Positions 23,146 through 30,388 of a stretch of 37,668 nucleotides of DNA are shown one piece after another (position 1 is the stretch's first letter; each line of letters starts with the position of its first letter). The position numbers and the translations under genes were made by a program. This DNA is from an uncultured Prevotella sp. (GTDB taxonomy: Bacteria; Bacteroidota; Bacteroidia; Bacteroidales; Bacteroidaceae). The stretch covers positions 1 through 37,668 of the forward strand of contig CAJONO010000217.1 in NCBI GenBank assembly GCA_905235905.1, given 5' to 3'. Under the pieces are notes generated by a model, which was given only the letters and a program-made list of their open reading frames with translations, had not been told where the DNA came from and ran no database searches.

Positions 23146-24096
23146 ATGATTTACATTGCCAACCCCATCTACGACGTAGTATTCAAATACCTGATGGCCG
23201 ATGAGCGCATCGCACGCACCATCCTGTCGGCCCTGCTCCAAATGAACATCACCGACATAGAAGTGCGCCCCCATGAGTACCCCAACGGCCAGCGCGACAC
23301 GTTGTCGATATTCCGCATCGACTTTGCTGCTACCGTGCGCGAAAATGACGGCAGCACACACGTCGTACTGATAGAACTACAAAAGACTTGGCTGGAAACA
23401 GAGACGCTGCGCTTCAGGCAATACATAGGCGTACAATACCAGAATGCGGCAAACATGAGTAAGGATGGCTATGGACTACCGATGGTGGCCGTCTACCTGC
23501 TGGGCCACCGTGTGGGCAAACTCACGGAGCCGGTGATTTATATAAATAAGGAGATACGCAACCGCGACGGAGAAGTAGTGACGCAAGGACTGCCAGACCC
23601 CTTCCTGTCGAGCTTGACACACGACAGCGTCATCGTGCAGATTCCACTGCTACGCGGACAAGTGAACACGCGGTTAGATCGTATTCTCAGCATTTTCGAC
23701 CAGACACACAAGGATGACAACAACCAACACACTCTGCGCATAGACGAAGCCCTTTACACGGGCGACCCCGACATGCATCACATCATTCACCGTCTGTTAG
23801 CCGCTGCCAGCGAACCACAGGTACGTCAGGACATGAACGTAGAGGACGAATACTTCTCTATCATTGAGAAACGCGACACCGAGATTCTTATGCGTGACCG
23901 TAAACTGGCAGAACAAAGAGTGGAAATTGACGAACAGAAAGCACTACTTAACGAGCAGAAGGAGCAGCTTAACGAGCAGAAGGAGCAGCTACGCATTTCT
24001 ATCGTAACATTGCACAAGAAAGGGTTGTCGGCTGAAGAGATTGCCAGCATCCTAAACATGGACGCGGACAGGGTACAATCACTGCTCAGTCGTTGA
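23146..24096 (+). CDS. Rpn-family PD-(D/E)XK nuclease (transposase-like)
   Basis: Protein of 316 residues from ATG 23146, chosen because the promoter lies just upstream and the family begins with an N-terminal block like NPIYDVVFKYLM. The PD-(D/E)XK core is visible: Asp59 in FRIDFAA and Glu77 in LIELQK, with Gln79 where many members have Lys. After the nuclease domain comes a Glu/Gln/Lys-rich coiled coil built from a 21-bp tandem repeat (NEQKEQL units, 23950-23991), then a helix-turn-helix-like tail (GLSAEEIASILNMDADRVQSLL). Rpn proteins are DNA endonucleases first linked to recombination and more recently to phage defence. The coding region overlaps the converging CNNM gene by 11 bases. It splits an otherwise minus-strand envelope cluster, so it is probably an accessory insertion. 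Confidence 0.88.
   Translation: MIYIANPIYDVVFKYLMADERIARTILSALLQMNITDIEVRPHEYPNGQRDTLSIFRIDFAATVRENDGSTHVVLIELQKTWLETETLRFRQYIGVQYQNAANMSKDGYGLPMVAVYLLGHRVGKLTEPVIYINKEIRNRDGEVVTQGLPDPFLSSLTHDSVIVQIPLLRGQVNTRLDRILSIFDQTHKDDNNQHTLRIDEALYTGDPDMHHIIHRLLAAASEPQVRQDMNVEDEYFSIIEKRDTEILMRDRKLAEQRVEIDEQKALLNEQKEQLNEQKEQLRISIVTLHKKGLSAEEIASILNMDADRVQSLLSR
23950..23991 (+). repeat. 21-bp tandem repeat in the Rpn coiled coil
   Basis: Two almost identical 21-base units (23950-23970 and 23971-23991) encode NEQKEQL twice. A third, diverged unit (EQKALL) precedes them. Copy-number change would lengthen the coiled coil without breaking the frame. Confidence 0.8.
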
Positions 24097-25342
24097 CTTT
24101 TAGCCTTACAAGCTCAATTTTCGTGGCAGTATTCTTGATAATTTTGAACTCAAATTGTCCAAATCTTACGATTTCGTTCAGTTTGGGGAAACTTTGGTAT
24201 TCGTGCAGAATGAGGCCTCCGATTGTCATGTATTCGTCACTCTCAGGCAGTTCGAGGGCAAAAAGTTCGTTCACCTTTTCAATCTCAAGTCGTGCTGACA
24301 GCAGATACTCTCCGTCGTCAAGTCTCTTGGCAACATATTTCGAAGAATCGTGCTCGTCCTCAATATCGCCGAATATCTCTTCAACTATATCTTCCAGGGC
24401 GATGAGGCCGCTGGTGCCGCCAAACTCATCGACTACCACGCCGAGCGACTTCTTTTGCGACAACAGCGTTTGCATCATCTTGCTGGCTGCCATTGTTTCG
24501 GGTACAAATGTCATTGTGCGTAGGCTCTTTCGCCAGTCTTTTGGTGCGCGGAACATTTCCGACGAATGGATATAGCCGATGATGTGGTCAATGTCTTCGT
24601 GGTAGACAACAATCTTCGAGTGGCCGCTCTCAATGAATTTCTGCTTTAGCTGTTCTATGTCGCAAGTGTCTTCCACGGCTTCTATCTCAGTGCGTGGCAC
24701 CATACAGTCGCGAACTTTCGTATCGCTGAATTCCAAGGCGTTCTGGAAGATGCGCACTTCCTCTTCTATCTCGTCGTCGTTCTTGGCATTGTCTATGCTC
24801 GATTGCACCAAATAGTCCAAGTCTACCTTGGTAAATTCCTTGTCGCCTGCCTCTTTCTCAATTTTTACCCCGACCATGCGCAGCAGTCCTTTCGAGAGGA
24901 GTGTGGCAAAGCGCGAGATGGGGTAGAGCACGACGTAGCACACGAATGCCGGAATGGCAAAGATGGTGAGCATCGTGTTAGGGTTGCTTTTGAAGATAGT
25001 CTTGGGAAGGAACTCACCGGTGAAGAGCACTACGAGTGTGGAAAGGAGCGTGTCGGCTGTGACCCGCATGCCATCGCTAAAGGAACTGAAAAGAGTGGCA
25101 TCGAAAATTTGTGCGAACAGAATGCCATAGATGACAAGCGAGATGTTGTTGCCCACGAGCATGGTTGACACGAAATTGTTCGGATGCTGATAGAAAAGGG
25201 CAATGGCACGTTGTGCAGGACCGTTTTTCTCGCGATCCATCTCTACGAGCAAGCGATTGCTCGACACGAAGGCAATCTCCATGCCTGAGAAGAAGGCTGA
25301 GAATATCATTGAGACCAAAAGTCCGAAAATGAGAGATGACAT
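24086..25342 (-). CDS. CNNM/CBS-domain membrane protein (HlyC/CorC or GldE-like)
   Basis: Integral membrane protein, 418 residues. The N-terminal CNNM (DUF21) transmembrane domain occupies about 1-175 and has the FFSGMEIAFVSSNRL signature. Paired CBS domains begin around 205 (VRDCMVPRTEIEAVE), and a small CorC_HlyC domain lies at about 340-415. Such proteins are implicated in magnesium or cobalt efflux; a Bacteroidetes branch is called GldE after gliding motility. The name hemolysin is historical and should not be taken as function. It lies 34 bases after lptC, with the same orientation, and its last codons overlap the 3' end of the Rpn gene on the other strand by 11 bases. Confidence 0.9.
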   Translation of the reverse strand: MSSLIFGLLVSMIFSAFFSGMEIAFVSSNRLLVEMDREKNGPAQRAIALFYQHPNNFVSTMLVGNNISLVIYGILFAQIFDATLFSSFSDGMRVTADTLLSTLVVLFTGEFLPKTIFKSNPNTMLTIFAIPAFVCYVVLYPISRFATLLSKGLLRMVGVKIEKEAGDKEFTKVDLDYLVQSSIDNAKNDDEIEEEVRIFQNALEFSDTKVRDCMVPRTEIEAVEDTCDIEQLKQKFIESGHSKIVVYHEDIDHIIGYIHSSEMFRAPKDWRKSLRTMTFVPETMAASKMMQTLLSQKKSLGVVVDEFGGTSGLIALEDIVEEIFGDIEDEHDSSKYVAKRLDDGEYLLSARLEIEKVNELFALELPESDEYMTIGGLILHEYQSFPKLNEIVRFGQFEFKIIKNTATKIELVRLKVND

Positions 25343-25376
25343 CTGTTATATGATAGTTTCTTGTTTTTTTGTTTAC

Positions 25377-26057
25377 TTAGTGTTTGCCAGAAGAGGCATG
25401 TTTCTTCGACATGGGTCGTTTGGCAGGTGTTAGGCTGTCGGTGGCAGCAGCTTCGCCCGTTTGCTGTGATTCGTCCTTTTCCATGTCCTCGGTGACGAAC
25501 GAGCCTTTCGAATTGGTTACTGTATAGTGATTCATGTTCTCGTCGCTGCGAAAGCAGGTTCCTTGTATGGTACGTTCAGGAGTGACGAGACGTGAGAACA
25601 CATTGGAATAGAACTCATGCTGAATGCCATCCCAGTAGAGTTCCTCACCCCGGTAGACGAGACCGTTGGTGTTTCTTACCACCACCCGTCCTCTCAGCTT
25701 CCATAGCCGTTGCTGATCAAAGTACCATGCAGTGTCGGCTTGGATATAGCCTTGTACGTGGAACTGCTCGTCGAACTGTTCAAAGAAGATGCCTTTCATG
25801 AATTCCCAGCGTGAAGGTTTGCGGATGGTGTTCACGTCCCATCTCTCAGTGACGATACGGTATTTGATGACACCTGAGTCGCTGATGAGTGTGTTAACTC
25901 CGTATGAGGTCATCATAGAGACGGAGTCTTCCGGTAGTATGGCAGATGCCGTGTGCTCATGTGCTTCGCTGCAAGAGAAAAACGAAAGTATAAGCGAACA
26001 GGAGAAAAAAAGAGAGAAAAAGTAGAAGGACGAAAAGGATGGAGGCAAGATAGGCAT
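25377..26057 (-). CDS. lptC: LptC-type LPS transport protein
   Basis: Inner-membrane/periplasmic component that passes lipopolysaccharide from the LptBFG transporter to the LptA bridge. From ATG 26057 it has 226 residues. An upstream in-frame ATG at 26120 is possible but would put a polar leader before the signal sequence. The N terminus is a very hydrophobic Phe/Ser/Leu helix ending in a lipobox-like LSFFSC (Cys29), so it may be a lipoprotein. The body has the beta-jellyroll features of LptC (ADTAWYFDQQRLWKLRGRVVVRNTNGLVYRGEELYWD). The C-terminal 40 residues are polar and probably disordered. It lies between the porin-like gene and the CNNM gene, both minus-strand. lptB, lptF and lptG are not in the window. 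Confidence 0.87.
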   Translation of the reverse strand: MPILPPSFSSFYFFSLFFSCSLILSFFSCSEAHEHTASAILPEDSVSMMTSYGVNTLISDSGVIKYRIVTERWDVNTIRKPSRWEFMKGIFFEQFDEQFHVQGYIQADTAWYFDQQRLWKLRGRVVVRNTNGLVYRGEELYWDGIQHEFYSNVFSRLVTPERTIQGTCFRSDENMNHYTVTNSKGSFVTEDMEKDESQQTGEAAATDSLTPAKRPMSKKHASSGKH

Positions 26058-26159
26058 CCGTTTGCCTTTGCCTGTTGGTGACGGCATCCCATTATCGCTC
26101 TTCACAGTTCTGTTCTTCACCTTTTGTCCCCTTTGTTTAATTGCGCTTCCTCTCTGTCC

Positions 26160-27437
26160 TTACTCAATTTTCCACTTGGCAAACCACCGCTCGTTGAAGG
26201 TGAGTCCGATATTAATGCGGAAAGTGTTCTCCTTAATCATTCCTGTAGCAGCCGTGCGAGTCCATTGAGCACTGATATTGAGCACCGAACGGTTATTATA
26301 GACATTTTGCAGGGGTATGCCGAAGCCGGCACTGGCACTCAGCTCTTTCGGCCCTTCTTTTCCGTTTATATAATAATAAGGTGTAGCGTAACCAATGCCA
26401 CAGCGATAGTGAATACGATTCAGGAACTTGCGCACATCCGTTTCGTTGGGCACGTAGTCAACGCCAATTTTCACTTGATAGCGATCCTTTAGCAGACCAC
26501 TGCGCAAGGCGTAGTCGCCGTTGGTTCCTGCACTTTCAGCAGGAAAGTCTATCTTTCCCCATTTCTGTAGCGTGAAGTCGGCATCTATTATCAGTTTTGA
26601 GTCGTGGCTCAATGCTAAGCCAACCCCGTAGCTCACAGGGAGCGCCAGGCCATTCTCTACCTGGAACGTGGTTGTGTCGGCTGCGTTTATATTAATAATT
26701 TCGCATGTTGGGGTGGCTCCCAGCTTGTGACCAAGTCCCAAAGTGGCACCCAGAGTAAGCGTGTTTTTTGCATTAAGCCTTTGTTGCCATTGCATACCAA
26801 GGTCAACCTTATAGCTTGACACCGTTGCCTTATAGTCCTTTTTCAGTGAATTGATAGAGGTAGTACTGCTGGTTTGTATCGTGCGCTCCGTCGTTCCCCA
26901 CAAATAGCTCACGTTTGCTCCGATTGAGAGGTGTCGCCCCAAGAGCCAGCCGGCTCCAATGAATGCCTGCCGATAACCTCCAGAACCATTATAGGTTTTG
27001 GTTATCGTACCGTTGGCACTATCAAGATAGGATGAACTTTGGTATTTGTAGCCAACGTTCGAGAAAGGCAAGATGCCGAAAGACATTCCTACTTTGGGAA
27101 ACAGCCGGAAAGACCCCACGGCATATTCGAAGTTGGTGTTGCGGGCATTGATGCTTGTGGCCCCTTCCTTGAAATTGGTTATCTGTCCCGACACGCCCAT
27201 GTCGAATATCATGGTCAGTGAGTCGACGGCTGAATAGGATGCAGGATTCAGCGTGTTGGCAATATTGCCTTTCCGTAGGCCTATGCCAGCACCGTTCATT
27301 CCTCTGCTGAACCCCTGGGAGGCATCCGACAGCAGACCTATTCCGTACTGACTGTAGGGTGAGTTTGTACCGCTTTGAGCTTGTGCGCCCAAAGCAAGTA
27401 GAAAAGCCATGCAGTTGCATGTAATTATCTTCTTCAT
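26160..27437 (-). CDS. Outer-membrane beta-barrel protein, FadL/OmpP1-like
   Basis: Predicted outer-membrane barrel of 425 residues. The ATG at 27437 is chosen because it gives a clean signal peptide (MKKIITCNCMAFLL to AQAQ); an in-frame start at 27494 would lie upstream of the promoter element at 27462-27469. The N-terminal motif SPYSQYGIGLLSDAS and NPASYSAVDSLTMIFD resemble the FadL/OmpP1-type proteins common in Bacteroidetes. Alternating hydrophobic strands continue to an aromatic-ended C terminus. The cargo is unknown; FadL itself takes up fatty acids. It is the first gene of the minus-strand envelope group, 102 bases before lptC. Confidence 0.82.
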   Translation of the reverse strand: MKKIITCNCMAFLLALGAQAQSGTNSPYSQYGIGLLSDASQGFSRGMNGAGIGLRKGNIANTLNPASYSAVDSLTMIFDMGVSGQITNFKEGATSINARNTNFEYAVGSFRLFPKVGMSFGILPFSNVGYKYQSSSYLDSANGTITKTYNGSGGYRQAFIGAGWLLGRHLSIGANVSYLWGTTERTIQTSSTTSINSLKKDYKATVSSYKVDLGMQWQQRLNAKNTLTLGATLGLGHKLGATPTCEIININAADTTTFQVENGLALPVSYGVGLALSHDSKLIIDADFTLQKWGKIDFPAESAGTNGDYALRSGLLKDRYQVKIGVDYVPNETDVRKFLNRIHYRCGIGYATPYYYINGKEGPKELSASAGFGIPLQNVYNNRSVLNISAQWTRTAATGMIKENTFRINIGLTFNERWFAKWKIE

Positions 27438-27461
27438 GATTACAATTTTTGTATCAGCTTG

Positions 27462-27469
27462 CAAAATTA
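27462..27469 (-). promoter_or_regulatory. Bacteroidetes -7 element for the porin-like gene
   Basis: The minus strand reads TAATTTTG 25 bases before the ATG at 27437. The A/T-rich sequence upstream has no clear TTTG. Confidence 0.5.
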
Positions 27470-27514
27470 TTAAAAAAAAACGAACTAAACGCACTGAAAG
27501 TGGAAAATATAGCT

Positions 27515-27522
27515 TAATTTTG
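27515..27522 (+). promoter_or_regulatory. Bacteroidetes -7 element directly abutting the lnb start codon
   Basis: TAATTTTG ends four bases before the GTG at 27527. Transcription would begin at or within a few bases of the start codon, giving a leaderless or nearly leaderless mRNA. Confidence 0.5.
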
Positions 27523-27526
27523 CATC

Positions 27527-28705
27527 GTGAAACAATTAGAAAACATTTTTAGGACATTTTTTCTTTCTCTTGTTCTGCTTTCTATGGCAATCGGGGGCAA
27601 GGCGCAACAGCGTAATGTTGCCCACATGGATAGTGTCGAAATAAGTCTCGTTACCTGTTCGCCACACGAGGAAGTATATAGCCTGTATGGCCATAGTGCC
27701 CTGCGTTACCACGATTTGCAGACTGGGCAGGACTTGGCCTTCAACTGGGGTGTTTTCAATTTCAAGGCTCCTCATTTCGTTTTCCGATTTGTCTTCGGTC
27801 TCACCGACTATGAATTGGGTGTCTTTCCTTTCGGCGCATTTTGTGAGTATTACCGACAATGGGGCAGTGAGGTCACCGAACAAGTGCTGAATCTCACGGT
27901 CGAGGAAAAGCTAAAGGTGGCAATGGCTCTTGCCGAAAACCTGTTGCCTGAGAACCGCGTCTATCGCTATAATTTTTTATACGACAATTGCAGCACACGG
28001 CCTCGGAATATTATTGAGCAGAACATTGACGGTCGTGTTGCCTATGCCGAACGCCCTGACTATATGCCCAGTTTCCGGCAGATGATACACGCCAAGTCTG
28101 CCCATCGCCCTTGGGCAACAATGGGCAACGACTTGCTATTAGGCATGAAAGCCGATTTGAAGGCCACTCAGCGTGAGCAGGAGTTCCTGCCCGAAAACCT
28201 GATGTACGACTTTGCCCATGCTAACATTGAGCATAACGGAAAAAGCAGACCGTTGGTAAAGAGTGAGAGGATTGTCATTGCTGCTGGCGTACAGAAAGTA
28301 AAGAAAGAATTTCCACTCACACCATTGGAGTGCTCGCTCCTTCTTGCCTTGGTCTCTTTGTTGGTTGTCTTTTGGGAATACAGGAAAGGCAGATGTCTGG
28401 TTTGGTTCGATGCTTTGCTTATGTCGCTGTTGGGCTTGGTAGGCTGCATAATCTTAGTCATGTTTTTCTCTCAGCATCCCACAACGAGTACCAATTTACA
28501 GTTGTTACTGTTCAACCCTTTGCATTTATTCTTTATCCGCTCCGTGTTGCGCCGCGATAGGCAGACGCGTTACTGGACTTTGCTGCTCATACAGGTTTGC
28601 CTGTTCCTTGTATGCAGTCTTGTGCAAGACTATGCCTATGGGGTAAATGTTTTGGCACTAAGTTTGCTGTTACGCCATTGGATTCATCGCAGAAACGAGT
28701 CATGA
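27527..28705 (+). CDS. lnb: Lipoprotein N-acyltransferase-type protein (Lnb, DUF4105)
   Basis: Polytopic envelope protein of 392 residues. A signal sequence (to about residue 26) is followed by a periplasmic DUF4105 domain with conserved His56 in SLYGHSALRY and Cys155 in YNFLYDNCSTRPRN, the expected catalytic His/Cys pair. The C-terminal part (about 270-385) has four hydrophobic helices. DUF4105 proteins of this layout have been reported as the lipoprotein N-acyltransferase (Lnb) in Bacteroides, adding the third acyl chain to lipoproteins. The assignment rests on family resemblance and the two residues. The start is GTG at 27527; the only later ATG near the N terminus would cut the signal sequence. 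It overlaps the next gene by four bases (ATGA), so the two products are likely linked. Confidence 0.78.
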   Translation: MKQLENIFRTFFLSLVLLSMAIGGKAQQRNVAHMDSVEISLVTCSPHEEVYSLYGHSALRYHDLQTGQDLAFNWGVFNFKAPHFVFRFVFGLTDYELGVFPFGAFCEYYRQWGSEVTEQVLNLTVEEKLKVAMALAENLLPENRVYRYNFLYDNCSTRPRNIIEQNIDGRVAYAERPDYMPSFRQMIHAKSAHRPWATMGNDLLLGMKADLKATQREQEFLPENLMYDFAHANIEHNGKSRPLVKSERIVIAAGVQKVKKEFPLTPLECSLLLALVSLLVVFWEYRKGRCLVWFDALLMSLLGLVGCIILVMFFSQHPTTSTNLQLLLFNPLHLFFIRSVLRRDRQTRYWTLLLIQVCLFLVCSLVQDYAYGVNVLALSLLLRHWIHRRNES

Positions 28706-30282
28706 CAAACAGATATATCTACATAACATTGTTGGCGGTGCTGGGATTCAGCATAGAGTCGCAGGGCGAGGACCGTCAGTCGAAGTCGACCCCGCGTTTA
28801 GTTGTCAATATCGCCATCGACCAGCTTCGCGGCGACTATTTGGAGGCCTTTGCCCCGCTATATGGTGATAAGGGCTTCAGCCGTCTGTTGTCTGAAGGGG
28901 TGGTTTATGCGAATGCGTCCTATCCGTTTGCTCCTATCGACCGTGCTTCGGCCTTGGCTGCCATCAGCACGGGTACCACACCTTATTATAATAATATAGT
29001 AGGTGAACGTTGGCTCAACCGTGAGACGCTACGTCCGGTGTGGTGTGTCGACGACAGTAAGTTTCCAGGCATCAATACCAACGTCGCTTCCTCGGCTGTC
29101 AACCTGGGAACCTCTACATTGGGCGACGAGCTGAAAGTGGCAACTGTGGGAAAGGCCGTGGTCTTTGGCGTTGCTCCTTTTCGCGATGCCGCCATTTTGT
29201 CGGTTGGCCATGCTGCCAATGGTGCCGTATGGATTGACGATGTACAAGGACAATGGTGTTCCACGACCTACTATTCTTCAGTTGCTCCTCATTGGCTGAA
29301 GGCTTTTAACGGATTGAATGCTCCTGCTAAAACGATTGACAAGGTGGTGTGGGAGCCTATCGACGAACTGGTGGGCAACTTCAGCTATTTCATGCAGACA
29401 GGCATGCAGAAGCCTTTCCGCCATGATTTCAAGGGGCAACGACGTTTTGCTGAGTACAAGACGAGCGGACTTGTCAATGACGATGTGACCAACATGGCAT
29501 TGCAATGCATGCTCAGCACAGGTATGGGCAATGACCGAGTGACCGACTTGCTCTGCCTGACCTATTATGCAGGTAATTACGACCATCGTACGCTGACAGA
29601 GTGTCAGATGGAACTGCAAGACACGTATGTGCGTTTGGATAATGCACTGGCGCGTCTTATTGACGAGATTGAGGTCAAGCTGGGCAAGGAGAATGTGCTC
29701 TTTGTGGTTACCAGCACAGGCTATCGCGATGAAGAGATGGCCGACTATGAGACCTATCGCATTCCGTCAGGCACGTTTTATATGAGCCGGACGGCTAATC
29801 TGTTGAATTTGTATTACGGAGCCATTTGGGGACAGGGGAAATATGTGGATACCTCCTTTCGGAACCAGTTGTTTCTGGATCACAAGCTCCTTGAGACCAA
29901 GAAGATAAGCATTGCCGAGGCAACCAATAGGGCACAGGAGTTCTTGGCCTTAATGTCAGGCGTGAAAAATGTCTATACCTCATTGCAACTGCTTACCACT
30001 AATAATGAGAATCTACAGAGAATTCGCAATGGTTTCAATCCTGAACGTTGCGGCGATTTGGTTATTGAGACCGCCCCGGGATGGAAACTTCTGAACGAAG
30101 ACACGCAGGAACAGCAGATTTCACGTGCGTCCTTTATCCCTTTCCCCATAATTATCTACGGAGCAGCCACGCGTCCTGAGCATATCAGTCAGCCTGTCAC
30201 AACCGACCGCATCGCTCCGACTGTGGCTCGTGCCATACGTATCAGGGCACCGAATGCTTGCTCGGCAGAGCCACTCTTTTAG
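28702..30282 (+). CDS. Alkaline-phosphatase-fold protein lacking catalytic residues (probable pseudoenzyme)
   Basis: Exported protein of 526 residues from ATG 28702, with a signal sequence. The overall pattern is that of PafA/NPP-type phosphatases: VVNIAIDQLRGDYL (Asp40), a strand-loop block ending AAISTG, EDTY-like QDTYVRLDNALARL, and PIIIYGAATRP through to IAPTVARAI. Key sites seem lost. The nucleophile Thr position holds Asp80 or Arg81 (PIDRASALAAISTG). The DxxGH motif appears only as a compressed DH (294-295). The SDHG block reads STGY (338-341). The DTHVP block reads ASFIP, with Phe478 replacing the His. The alignment is by eye, but four sites agree. A structural or regulatory role is inferred. 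It overlaps lnb by four bases and precedes secA. Confidence 0.82.
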   Translation: MTNRYIYITLLAVLGFSIESQGEDRQSKSTPRLVVNIAIDQLRGDYLEAFAPLYGDKGFSRLLSEGVVYANASYPFAPIDRASALAAISTGTTPYYNNIVGERWLNRETLRPVWCVDDSKFPGINTNVASSAVNLGTSTLGDELKVATVGKAVVFGVAPFRDAAILSVGHAANGAVWIDDVQGQWCSTTYYSSVAPHWLKAFNGLNAPAKTIDKVVWEPIDELVGNFSYFMQTGMQKPFRHDFKGQRRFAEYKTSGLVNDDVTNMALQCMLSTGMGNDRVTDLLCLTYYAGNYDHRTLTECQMELQDTYVRLDNALARLIDEIEVKLGKENVLFVVTSTGYRDEEMADYETYRIPSGTFYMSRTANLLNLYYGAIWGQGKYVDTSFRNQLFLDHKLLETKKISIAEATNRAQEFLALMSGVKNVYTSLQLLTTNNENLQRIRNGFNPERCGDLVIETAPGWKLLNEDTQEQQISRASFIPFPIIIYGAATRPEHISQPVTTDRIAPTVARAIRIRAPNACSAEPLF

Positions 30283-30335
30283 GGCGTAATCATTAAATAT
30301 TGTGCAATTTATGCTGTTATCAGCAAAAAAAACAG

Positions 30336-30343
30336 TAACTTTG
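30336..30343 (+). promoter_or_regulatory. Bacteroidetes -7 element for secA
   Basis: TAACTTTG followed by CACCC, the same core seen upstream of 5694, 45 bases before the secA ATG. The -33 region is weak. Confidence 0.6.
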
Positions 30344-30388
30344 CACCCAATTTCAAACATACAAGGACAAGATTAACAATAAATAACA

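Noticed and set aside
24086..25342. True hemolysin function for the CNNM/CBS protein
   Set aside because: The name is historical for HlyC/CorC relatives; the domains point to membrane transport or a GldE-like role.
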